Source: Acidobacteriota bacterium (GTDB lineage Bacteria; Pseudomonadota; Alphaproteobacteria; Caulobacterales; Hyphomonadaceae). From it: a DNA stretch of 64,000 nt. Under the pieces are notes generated by a model. That model searched no databases. It worked only from the letters and a program-made list of their open reading frames with translations, and was not told the DNA's origin. The translations under genes and the position numbers were made by a program. Position 1 is the stretch's first letter, and every line of letters begins with the position of its first letter. The DNA lies in the NCBI GenBank assembly GCA_016712445.1, contig JADJRB010000001.1:1302001-1366000 (forward strand). Reading direction: 5' to 3'. Positions 15,987 to 25,400 of the stretch are shown here, one piece after another.

Positions 15987-18295
15987 ACGCCGCGTGGGCA
16001 TCCGGACTGGCAGCGCTGGCCTGGTTGACCTTCGCGTCCGCGCCGGCTCAGGCCGCGCCGCTCGCCCTTCCGCCTGCCGCTGAGGTGCCGGCGGGCCCGC
16101 CGGACTTGTTGCTGGAGGTGCATGTCAATGGCCGGCCGACTGGCGAACTTGCGATGCTCCGCACACGGCCGGATGGCTGCGACGCGATGGAAACCGCACC
16201 GCTGAAGACGGCCCGTCTCTATGACGGCGCCGACCCTGAAGCGTGCCTGCAATCCATCCCCGGACTAGCCTACGATCTCGACCGGGAAGGGGCCCGGATT
16301 GATGTTTACGCCCAACGACTCGCGCCCGGCCCGCAGGACCGGCGGGCAGACGTGCGCACCTATGCCCCGGCGCTGACCGGACTGATCGGCCAGTATGGCC
16401 TCAGCGCGCAGCGAGTCGAAGACCGTTCGGGCACCCACGAGACTGGCTTCGCTGATCTCTCGCTGACCCTGCACACCGGCAAGGGCCGGCTGCTGAACGA
16501 TTCGGTGGCGTCCTGGGATGGCAGCGCGACGGAGGTCCAGCGCCTCGCAACTGCCTATGAGCTGGACTTTCCCGACAACATGGCCCGGTTGACCCTTGGC
16601 GACAGTTTCACACGCGCCCCGCGCTGGGGCCGGCTGGCGGCCTTTGCGGGCGTCCAGTTCGGCACGGACTTCTCCATGGATCCGGACCAGTCCTATCGAC
16701 CATACCGGACATTCCAGACACTGCTACGCCAGCAGTCCGAGATCGATGTCCGGGTGAACGGCGCCTTGCGCGAGCGCACCAGCGTCGCGCCGGGCTTCAG
16801 CGAGCTCCAGATCAATCCTGAAGCCGGGCTCAACGATGTCGAGATCGCGATCCGTGACGCCTCGGGCCTTACCCGGATCGAAGATATCAGCTTCTTCGCC
16901 TCCGCAGATGGGTTGGCGGCGGGGGTGACGGACTATTCTGTGAGCGCCGGTGTGCCGCGAAGATTCGACGGCGCGAAGTCCGAGTATGGCGACACATTCC
17001 TTGCCTCCGCCCTCGTACGCCGGGGGCTCAGCGATTCGGTGACCGGTGAAGTGCACGGAGAGTTTGGGCGCGCCGCGCTAACCGCCGGCGCCGGGCTGCA
17101 GGTGGCAACCGGCGCGATGGGTATCCTGAATGTGTCTGCAAGCCTCAGCGAGACGGCCGAGGGCGCGCGCGGCCACTTGCTGGCCGTCGGCCTGGACCGT
17201 AGCGCGCGGCGCGCCAGCCTTCAGCTGCAGGCGCGGATCGCCGACCCGGACTATACCGATGCGGCGGCGACGGCCGGTGCGCCTTTTCCGGATGTGTCCC
17301 TGCGCGCCAGCGCGGGAGTATTCACGCCGGCTGGCTCATTTCGCGCGGGCTATTCCCAGCAAGACGACCGTGTGTTGCCTGATCGCCGGTTCGTTTCCGC
17401 CGGATGGGAGAAGAGCCTGTCGGACAATCGGGTCCTGTTCTCCGCCGACGGCTTTCACGATATCGCGCGCGGCGAAAGCGGCCTGACCGTCAGCCTGCGC
17501 ATCAATTTCGGGAGCTACTCGGCGCGCGCCGGGAGCGAGAGTCTTGGTGGGGCATCCTCCGCGGCGTTTGAAGTATCGCGGCTTCGCGGTGCCGGCGAAC
17601 GGCTTCAGTGGACCGTGCAAGCGGTGGACGGCGATCGAAGCGACGCGGCGCAGGCGAGCCTGCAGGCAGACCTCGGCGCGGCGGAAGCATTCGTGCATGC
17701 GGGCGCGTTCGGATCGACACGCGAATTGTCTGCCGGCCTGCGCGGCGGCTTTACGGTCCTCGGGCGGCGAGCGGTGTTCGCACGCCAGTCCACGCCGGCA
17801 ACTGTGCGCGTCCGCACACCGGGACTCGCGGGTGTGCCCGTCTACCAGGACAATCGCCGGGTGGCACTGACGGACGCCGACGGGATTGCGGTCATAACCG
17901 GCGTGCGGCCCTTTGAACTGAACCGGCTCAGCCTGAAGCCTGAAGATGTGCCGTTGGACTTCGAAGTGGCGAGCTTTGATCTCGACTTCGTGCCCCGGCG
18001 TGGCATTTCAGATGTGACGTTCGATCTCAAGCGGCAGACCGCGCTCGCGTTCAGTGTGGCGCTCGCGGACGGGGCGCCGCTGCCGGCGGGCAGCCGGGTG
18101 GAACTTGCCGCGGCGGGCGGGCGCTGCCCCGTCGGGATGGATGGGCGCGTATTCTGCGCCGAGGCGGACGAGAACGATACCGTCATCGTCCATTCGCCGG
18201 ACGGCGCCTACGCTGCGCGGGTTGGCGCGCTGCGCAGCACGGGCCGGATGCAACTCGGCCCTGAGGTTCAACTCAAGTATGCGGGGATTTCGTGA
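15983..18295 (+). CDS. Outer-membrane usher protein (FimD/PapC/CsuD family)
   Basis: A 770-residue usher that forms the outer-membrane pore and platform for subunit secretion. A signal peptide ends near SAPAQA. The N-terminal domain (VHVNGRPTGELAML) binds chaperone-subunit complexes. The barrel includes GDSFTRAPRWGRLAAFAGVQFGTDFSMDP, with the plug near SEIDVRVNGALRERTSVAPGFSELQI. The C-terminal domain carries VPVYQDNRRVALTDADGIAV. It is on the short side for ushers. The start is GTG 15983 in a GTGA overlap; the stop overlaps the next ATG by one base, so the unit is coupled throughout. Confidence 0.93.
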   Translation: MNAAWASGLAALAWLTFASAPAQAAPLALPPAAEVPAGPPDLLLEVHVNGRPTGELAMLRTRPDGCDAMETAPLKTARLYDGADPEACLQSIPGLAYDLDREGARIDVYAQRLAPGPQDRRADVRTYAPALTGLIGQYGLSAQRVEDRSGTHETGFADLSLTLHTGKGRLLNDSVASWDGSATEVQRLATAYELDFPDNMARLTLGDSFTRAPRWGRLAAFAGVQFGTDFSMDPDQSYRPYRTFQTLLRQQSEIDVRVNGALRERTSVAPGFSELQINPEAGLNDVEIAIRDASGLTRIEDISFFASADGLAAGVTDYSVSAGVPRRFDGAKSEYGDTFLASALVRRGLSDSVTGEVHGEFGRAALTAGAGLQVATGAMGILNVSASLSETAEGARGHLLAVGLDRSARRASLQLQARIADPDYTDAAATAGAPFPDVSLRASAGVFTPAGSFRAGYSQQDDRVLPDRRFVSAGWEKSLSDNRVLFSADGFHDIARGESGLTVSLRINFGSYSARAGSESLGGASSAAFEVSRLRGAGERLQWTVQAVDGDRSDAAQASLQADLGAAEAFVHAGAFGSTRELSAGLRGGFTVLGRRAVFARQSTPATVRVRTPGLAGVPVYQDNRRVALTDADGIAVITGVRPFELNRLSLKPEDVPLDFEVASFDLDFVPRRGISDVTFDLKRQTALAFSVALADGAPLPAGSRVELAAAGGRCPVGMDGRVFCAEADENDTVIVHSPDGAYAARVGALRSTGRMQLGPEVQLKYAGIS

Positions 18296-18759
18296 TGAGG
18301 ATATTGCTGGCGGTGCTCGCCTTTGCATTCTTCGTGGCCGCGCCGGCGCGCGCGCAAAGCTGTTCGGTGTCTGCAACCACGATGAGTTTTGCGCCGTACA
18401 ATGCCTATTCCGGCCTCACGGTGGACGCGACCTCGACGGTCACCATGACCTGCACCGGACTGTTGTTCATTGGCGTCGCCTATGAAGTGCGCCTTGATGG
18501 CGGGCAGGAGGCGAACATCGCTGCCCGCAAGATGCGGCAGGGCGCAACGGCGAACAAGCTTGCCTATCAAATCTATCTCAATTCCGGTTACTCGACGGTG
18601 TGGGGTGACGGAGTGCAGGGCAGCAGCTTTTCCGGCACGATGTTGCTGGGCCTTTTCTCGCGCACCCAAACGCGCACGGTTTACGGGCGGATACCTGCCA
18701 GCCAGCAGGTGAACTCAGGCAATTATTCGGACGGGCCGGTGATGACCATCATCTACTAA
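18295..18759 (+). CDS. SCPU domain subunit without N-terminal donor strand, candidate tip subunit
   Basis: A 154-residue secreted SCPU protein with a signal peptide (MRILLAVLAFAFFVAAPARA). The mature chain begins QSCSVSATTMSF, so the first domain cysteine follows cleavage almost at once. The donor-strand extension seen in the first subunit is missing. The rest is a normal SCPU domain: second cysteine MTCTG, STVWGDG, and C-terminal GNYSDGPVMTIIY. A subunit that can accept but not donate a strand would sit at the pilus tip. That role is inference. It has no separate adhesin domain, unlike CsuE. Confidence 0.88.
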   Translation: MRILLAVLAFAFFVAAPARAQSCSVSATTMSFAPYNAYSGLTVDATSTVTMTCTGLLFIGVAYEVRLDGGQEANIAARKMRQGATANKLAYQIYLNSGYSTVWGDGVQGSSFSGTMLLGLFSRTQTRTVYGRIPASQQVNSGNYSDGPVMTIIY

Positions 18760-18865
18760 TGACGCGCCGAGCATGCCGCATGGACATTGGCAACCTTCCT
18801 GTGGTCAAAGGCGCAGGAATTGGGATTCGAGGCCAGCTGGGCTGGCCCGTAAAGAGGCGTCTCGC

Positions 18866-19858
18866 ATGGTCAAGGGATTGGTGACGGTATTCGGCGGCTC
18901 CGGCTTCATCGGCCGGTATGCCGCGCGTACGTTGGTTGAGCGCGGCTGGCGCGTGCGGGTGGCCTGCCGGCGTGTTGGCCCGGCAATCGATGTGCGCCTG
19001 GCCGGCCCGCCGGGCTGGGTCGACATCGTGCAGGCGAACGTGCGCGACCGGGCTTCGATCGAAAGGGCGCTCGACGGCGCGGACGCCGTGGTGAATCTCG
19101 TCGGCATCCTGTTCGAAAGCGGCAAGCAGACTTTCTCGGGCGAGCAGGCCGATGGGGCAGCGCTGGTGGCTGAAGTCGCTGCCGCAAAGGGCATCACGCG
19201 GTTCATCCAGATGTCCGCGATCGGTGCCAGCGAGACTTCGAAGTCGTCCTACGCCCAGACCAAGGCACAGGCCGAAGCGTCGGTTCGCAAGGCCGTGCCT
19301 ACGGCGACCATCTTGCGGCCGTCGATCGTGTTCGGCGCGGAGGACGGCTTCTTCAACAAGTTCGCCGCGCTCGCGCGTTCGGCGCCGGTGCTGCCGGCCA
19401 TCGGCGGCGGCAAGACGCGCTTCCAGCCGGTCTATGCCGGCAATGTGGCCGATGCGATTGCAGCTGCCGTGGATTCGTCCGGCGAGTTTGAAGGCAAGAC
19501 GTACGAGCTCGGTGGGCCCGCCACCTATACGTTCAACGAACTCTATGACGTGATCCTGAAGGTCATCGACCTGCAGCGGTTCAAGGTCACGTTGCCGTTC
19601 TTCATTGCGCGCCCGGTCGGCTATCTCGTCGGTGCAGTCTGGCGGTTCGTGCCGCCATTTTCATGGGGTTTCCTCGGCGAGCCGCCGATGACCGGCGCCC
19701 AGATCGAGCTCTTGAAGGACGATAATGTCGTTGCCGACGGCGCGCTGACGCTGCGCGATCTCGGGGTCACGGAGCTGGAATCGGTGGAAGCCATCGTGCC
19801 GCGCTACCTCTGGCGTTTCCGCACCTATGGCGAGTTCCACAAGGCGAGCGAAGCCTAG
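18866..19858 (+). CDS. Complex I NDUFA9-like NAD(P)-binding protein
   Basis: A 330-residue atypical short-chain dehydrogenase. The Rossmann motif is VFGGSGFIGRYAARTLVERG; later blocks are DAVVNLVGILFE, QMSAIGASETSKSSYAQTK (catalytic-type Tyr and Lys), ATILRPSIVFGAEDGFFNKF and RFQPVYAGNVADAI. This matches the NDUFA9 subfamily, an accessory or assembly factor of NADH dehydrogenase in alphaproteobacteria and mitochondria. ATG 18866 has GAGG at eight bases; the frame extends upstream without homology. Its TAG shares CTAG with the stop of the convergent uppP. Confidence 0.9.
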   Translation: MVKGLVTVFGGSGFIGRYAARTLVERGWRVRVACRRVGPAIDVRLAGPPGWVDIVQANVRDRASIERALDGADAVVNLVGILFESGKQTFSGEQADGAALVAEVAAAKGITRFIQMSAIGASETSKSSYAQTKAQAEASVRKAVPTATILRPSIVFGAEDGFFNKFAALARSAPVLPAIGGGKTRFQPVYAGNVADAIAAAVDSSGEFEGKTYELGGPATYTFNELYDVILKVIDLQRFKVTLPFFIARPVGYLVGAVWRFVPPFSWGFLGEPPMTGAQIELLKDDNVVADGALTLRDLGVTELESVEAIVPRYLWRFRTYGEFHKASEA

Positions 19859-20706
19859 ACCTGCGGAACGGGCATCATCAGCAGCAAGGCGATGCCGAGC
19901 AGGATGCGGTAGCCGACGAAGGGCAGGAAGCTCATCCGGCGTACCAGCGCCATCAAGACATAGATGGCGACCAGGCCCGACAGGGCTGAGCCGACGCCGA
20001 TGGCGATGGCTTCCGACGCTGTCACGGTGACGAGACCCACTTCGCTGCCGAAATAGAATTCCGCGATCATGTAGAGCCCAACCGCCGACAGGACCGGCGC
20101 CCCGACCAGCATGCCGAACTTGGCGGCGTCGGGACGCGAATAGCCCAGTGCCCGGGCGGTGGTCATGGTGATGCCTGAGCGTGACGTGCCCGGCAGGATG
20201 GCGGCGATCACCTGCACCACACCGATGAGCGCGGCGTGCAGCGGCGTCATGTCGTCAATCGTGCGGGTGCGCTTGCCGAAGATGTCCGCGAGGCCCAGCA
20301 GAACGCCGAAGCCGATGAGCGGGATAGCGACGCCCTGAACCGAGCGGAAGGAAGCGTTGAGCTCGTCGGGGATCAGCAGGCGGGCCGCTGCGAGACCGGC
20401 AATCGTCAGCGGCAGCGAGGCGATGAGGTTCATCGCGAGCCGCTCTCCGGAAGACAGCGGACGTTTGCTGGCGACGGCGCCCGGCAGGGCAAATACGCCG
20501 ACGATGGCCTCGCCGATCTCCTTGCGGAAGTAGATGAGCATTGAGGCAACGGTGCCGAAGTTGGCCACGGCATTGATCAGCAGCTCGTCGCGGCCGACAT
20601 AGCCGAAATAGTCGGCCGCCAGCAGAACGTGCGCCGAGGACGAAACCGGCAGCCACTCCGTGATGCCCTGGACAATGGAGATGATGAGGATCTGGAAAAT
20701 CGACAT
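19855..20706 (-). CDS. uppP: Undecaprenyl-diphosphatase
   Basis: A 283-residue integral membrane phosphatase that recycles undecaprenyl diphosphate for peptidoglycan and other envelope polymers. The catalytic consensus EWLPVSSSAH is at residues 17-26. The second conserved region PGTSRSGITMTTARALGY is present, with several membrane helices. ATG 20706 is chosen because the family starts there (MSIFQILIISIVQGITE). The ends of this gene and the NDUFA9-like gene overlap on CTAG. Confidence 0.96.
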   Translation of the reverse strand: MSIFQILIISIVQGITEWLPVSSSAHVLLAADYFGYVGRDELLINAVANFGTVASMLIYFRKEIGEAIVGVFALPGAVASKRPLSSGERLAMNLIASLPLTIAGLAAARLLIPDELNASFRSVQGVAIPLIGFGVLLGLADIFGKRTRTIDDMTPLHAALIGVVQVIAAILPGTSRSGITMTTARALGYSRPDAAKFGMLVGAPVLSAVGLYMIAEFYFGSEVGLVTVTASEAIAIGVGSALSGLVAIYVLMALVRRMSFLPFVGYRILLGIALLLMMPVPQV

Positions 20707-21020
20707 GTTCGCAGGCACCGGTGGCTGATTCCGCGCCAGCCCTAGCGCAGAAAAGTGAAGGATTGAATCGTGAGGATGCACGTTGGCCGATCCGGCGCCA
20801 ACACGTCGTCAACCGAGAGCCTTTCCGTGCTATGGTATCAAAACGATATACAAAACAGGCGGTAGGCGGATCGCGCTAGGCCTGCCCAAGATTTTTTCGG
20901 TCGATAACTATTGATATGATATGTATTATCCAAAACATGCTTGGCGCGTGGTTCCCGGCGCCGTAAAGCAGAGTTCCCGCCACACCGAAGCGGGCTTTCA
21001 GACGTACAGGGAGTGGCCCG
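20707..21020. other. 314-bp divergent intergenic region uppP/gltD
   Basis: No gene is supported. A strikingly AT-rich core at about 20888-20935, in an otherwise GC-rich setting, is the likely promoter area. I cannot fix a consensus -35/-10 pair. GGGAG lies eight bases before the gltD ATG. Confidence 0.5.
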
Positions 21021-22463
21021 ATGGCAGAACGCATGCTGCAGTTCACGAAGGTGTCGAAAGCGATGCCGGAGAAACGTCCGGCAGGCGTGCGGTCTGCCGA
21101 TTTTGAAGAGATATATGCGGGGTTCTCACCGGAAGCCGCGCACGCGCAGGCGAGCCGGTGTTCGCAATGCGGCGTGCCGTTCTGCCAGCAGGGCTGCCCG
21201 CTGCAGAACAATATCCCTGACTGGCTGAAGCTGGCAGCCGAGGACCGGCTGGAAGAGGCCTGGCGCGTGTCTTCCGCCACCAACAACATGCCGGAAATCT
21301 GCGGGCGCATATGCCCGCAGGACCGGCTCTGCGAGGGTATCTGCACCATCGAGCAGTCCGGGCACGGAACCGTGACGATCGGCTCGATTGAGAAACACAT
21401 CACCGATACGGCCTGGGCCGAGGGCTGGATCCAGCCGATCAAGCCGCCGCGGGAGCGCGGCCAGTCGGCCGGTATCATCGGAGCAGGTCCTGGCGGTCTG
21501 GCCGCCGCAGAACAGCTGCGCCGCAAAGGCTATCAGGTGACCATCTACGACGCCTACGATCGCGGCGGCGGTTTGCTCGTCTACGGCATTCCCGGCTTCA
21601 AGCTGGAAAAAGATGTCGTCGAGCGCCGCATTGCGCACCTTGAGGCGTCCGGCATCGCGTTCCGGTTCAACACACGCGTCGGCAAGGACGTTTCGCTCGG
21701 CGAGTTGCGCGCCAAGCACGATAGCGTGCTGATCGCGACTGGCGTCTATGCTGCAAAGGACCTCAAGTGCCCGGGCAGCGGCGCAGACGGCGTGCTCGCC
21801 GCGCTGGACTTTCTCACGGCCTCGAACCGCACGGGCCTCGGCGACGCCGTGCCTGCGTTTGAGTCTGGCGAGCTCAACGCCGAAGGCAAACGCGTGGTGG
21901 TGATCGGCGGCGGCGATACGGCGATGGACTGTGTGCGGACGGCTGTGCGGCAGGGTGCAAAATCCGTGACCTGCCTCTATCGCCGCGACCGTGCGAACAT
22001 GCCGGGCTCGCAGCGCGAGGTGCAGAACGCGGAAGAGGAGGGGGTCGTGTTCGAATGGCTCGCCAACCCGGAAGCCATCCTCGACACGAAGGCCGGAAAG
22101 GTGAAGGCCGTGCGCGCCAGCAGGATGAAGCTGGGCGAGCCGGACGCATCTGGCCGGCAAAGTCCGGTGAAGACCGGCGAGGTGGTCGACCTCAAGGCGG
22201 ACATGGTGATCAAGGCGCTCGGGTTTGATCCCGAAGACCTGCCGATGCTGTTCGACGAACCCGGCCTGACCGTGAATCGTTGGGGCGCGGTGAAGGTCGA
22301 CTACGCGACGATGCAGACCAGCCTGCCGGGCGTCTACGCGGCGGGCGACATCGTGCGCGGCGCCTCGCTGGTGGTCTGGGCAATCAAGGATGGCCGTGAC
22401 GCGGCCGAGGCAATGCACAAGTCCATGCGCGCAATGGCGTCGGACAAGGTGGCGGCGGAGTAA
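21021..22463 (+). CDS. gltD: Glutamate synthase [NADPH] small (beta) subunit
   Basis: A 480-residue FAD flavoprotein with N-terminal iron-sulfur ligands (CSQCGVPFCQQGCPLQNNIPDWL and CGRICPQDRLCEGICTIEQ). An FAD-binding Rossmann motif follows (IIGAGPGGLAAAEQLRRKGY), then an NADPH-binding motif (VVVIGGGDTAMDCVRTAVRQG). It passes electrons from NADPH to GltB, which makes two glutamates from glutamine and 2-oxoglutarate. It stands before gltB with a 4-base gap, the usual pairing, and is divergent from uppP. Confidence 0.97.
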   Translation: MAERMLQFTKVSKAMPEKRPAGVRSADFEEIYAGFSPEAAHAQASRCSQCGVPFCQQGCPLQNNIPDWLKLAAEDRLEEAWRVSSATNNMPEICGRICPQDRLCEGICTIEQSGHGTVTIGSIEKHITDTAWAEGWIQPIKPPRERGQSAGIIGAGPGGLAAAEQLRRKGYQVTIYDAYDRGGGLLVYGIPGFKLEKDVVERRIAHLEASGIAFRFNTRVGKDVSLGELRAKHDSVLIATGVYAAKDLKCPGSGADGVLAALDFLTASNRTGLGDAVPAFESGELNAEGKRVVVIGGGDTAMDCVRTAVRQGAKSVTCLYRRDRANMPGSQREVQNAEEEGVVFEWLANPEAILDTKAGKVKAVRASRMKLGEPDASGRQSPVKTGEVVDLKADMVIKALGFDPEDLPMLFDEPGLTVNRWGAVKVDYATMQTSLPGVYAAGDIVRGASLVVWAIKDGRDAAEAMHKSMRAMASDKVAAE

Positions 22464-22467
22464 GACA

Positions 22468-25400
22468 ATGTCGGACTATGTGAAACAGTACGAAGCCAAC
22501 CGTCAGAAACTGATCGACGGGCACGCCTATAACCCCGACGACGAACGCGACGCCTGCGGTGTCGGTCTGGTCGTGTCGCTGGACGGCAAGCCGAAGCGCG
22601 AAATCGTCGCGATGGGCATCGCGGCGCTGAAGAACGTCTGGCACCGCGGCGCCGTGGATGCCGATGGCAAGACGGGCGACGGCGCCGGCATCCGCCTCGA
22701 CGTGCCGCAGGACTTTTTCCGTGAGCATGTGATCCGCACCGGCCACACACCGACGGATGACCGGATCTGTGTCGGCCAGATATTCCTTCCGCGTACGGAT
22801 TTCGGCGCGCAGGAAGCTGGCCGCACGCTGGTCGAGCGCGAAGTGCTGCACTTCGGATTCTATATCTATGGCTGGCGCCAGCCGCCGGTGGACGTTTCCG
22901 TGATTGGCCAGAAAGCCAAGGACACGCGCCCCGCGATCGAACAAATCATGTTCCGCGATGCGCGCGGGCGCAGCCCTGAAGAGCTCGAGCGGGCGCTCTA
23001 CATCTGCCGCCGCCGCATCGAGCGGCGCGCACGCGAACAGGCGATCCCTTCGTTCTATGTTTGCTCGCTCAGCCACAAGTCGCTGATCTACAAGGGCATG
23101 TTTCTCGCAGCCGACATCGACAACTTCTATCTAGACCTGCGCGACGAACGTTTCGTCTCCGCCTTTGCGATCTACCACCAGCGTTATTCGACCAACACGT
23201 TCCCGAAATGGGAGCTGGCCCAGCCCTTCCGGATGATCGCACACAACGGCGAGATCAACACGCTGCGCGGCAACAAGAACTGGATGAAGAGCCACGAGAT
23301 CCGCATGGTCTCCGAGGCGTATGGTGAACACGTCGACGACATCAAGCCGATCATTCCGGATGGGACGTCTGACTCCGGCGCACTGGACGCGGTGTGGGAA
23401 CTGCTTTGCAAATCCGGTCGTCCGGCACCGATGGCGAAGGCCATGCTGATTCCGGAAGCCTGGTCGAAGCGGGAGTCGGTCATGCCGACGGCGCACCGCG
23501 CACTCTATGACTATTGCAACTCCGTGATGGAGCCGTGGGATGGCCCGGCGGGCATCGCCGCCTATGACGGGCGTTGGGCGGTGGCGGGGCTTGACCGCAA
23601 CGGCCTGCGGCCGCTGCGCTATGCTCTGACCACGGACGGTATCCTGGCAGTAGGCTCGGAGACCGGCATGTGCCCGCTCGGCAATCACGAGATCGCCAAG
23701 CGTGGGTCGATCCCGGCCGGCGGCATGATCGCGGCGGACCTGAAGACGGGCAAGTTCTACGAGCACCGCGAAATTGTAGACTTCCTCGCCGAGCAGGCAC
23801 CGTACGAGGAGTGGCTGCAGGCAGTGACCGAGCTGGAGCCGGAAATCGGTCCGGGACCGGAACCGGTTCTGTTCAACCGCGAAGAACTGCTGCGCCGCGA
23901 GACGGCCGCCGGGTACACGCTTGAGACACTGGAGCTGATTCTTGCACCTATGGCCGAGAGCGCCAAGGAAGCCATCGGCTCGATGGGCGACGACACGGCG
24001 CCGGCGGTGCTGTCGTCGGCCTACAGGCCGATGAGCCACTTCTTCCGCCAGAATTTCAGCCAGGTCACGAACCCGCCGATCGATCCCCTGCGCGAGGGCC
24101 GGGTGATGAGCCTGCGCACGCGGTTCAAGAACCTCGGGAACGTTCTGGATACGGACAAGTCGCAGCAGGAAGTTTTCGTGCTGGAAAGTCCGGTACTGAC
24201 CACCGGCATGTACGAGCGCCTGCATGCGCGCCTCGGTCTTGGCACTGAGACGATTGACTGCACCTTCGCTGCTGATGACGTGACGGCCGCTGAAGGGGCG
24301 GCGCTGAAGGACGCGCTAGAGCGGATCCGGCGTGAAGCCGAGGAGGCTGTGCGCGCAGGCCGGGAGCACATCATCCTGACTGATGAGAATCAGTCTGCCA
24401 GCCGCATCGCTGCGCCGATGATCCTCGCCACCGGCGCCGTGCACTCGCACCTCGTGGCGCAGGGCCTGCGCACCTTCTGTTCGATCACGGTTCGCTCGGC
24501 CGAATGTCTCGATACGCACTATTTTGCGGTTCTGGTCGGCGCCGGGGCGACGTGCGTCAACGCTTACCTCGCGCAGGATGCGATTGCCGACCGCCATGCG
24601 CGCGGGTTGCTCGGCGACCTTTCGCTCGGCCAGGCAGTCAAGAACTACAAGGACGCCATCGAGGCGGGTCTTCTGAAGATCATCTCCAAGATGGGCATCT
24701 CGGTGATCTCGTCCTATCGCGGTGGATACAATTTCGAGGCGCTGGGCCTCTCTCGCGCGCTGGTGGCGGATTATTTCCCCGGCATGTCGAGCCGGATTTC
24801 CGGGCTCGGTCTTGCGGGCCTCGAAGAGAACGCGCTGGTGCGCCACCAGAAGGCGTTCGACGAGGATGTGATCTCGCTGCCTGTCGGCGGGTTCTACCGG
24901 CTGCGCGCTTCGGACGAACTGCATGCGCTTGACGGCACCCTCATCCATACGCTGCAGGCGGCCTGCGATCGCGGCGACTATTCGATCTATCGCAAGTACG
25001 TCGACGCCGTGCATGCGCGCGATCCGATCCAGCTGCGTGACCTGCTCGACTTCAAGTCTGCCGGGGCAGCCATTCCGCTCTCCCAGGTCCAGTCGATCAA
25101 CGAAATCCGCAAGCGGTTCGTCACCCCCGGCATGTCACTCGGCGCATTGTCACCTGAAGCGCACGGGACGCTGAACGTCGCCATGAACCGGATCGGCGCA
25201 AAGTCCGTATCCGGAGAGGGCGGGGAGGACCGCGCGCGCTATCGGCCGCTGCCGAACGGCGACAACATGAACTCGGCGGTCAAGCAGATCGCGTCCGGGC
25301 GCTTTGGTGTCACGGCGGAATACCTGAACGAGTGCCGCGAGATCGAGATCAAGGTGGCCCAGGGCGCCAAGCCGGGTGAAGGCGGGCAGCTGCCCGGTTT

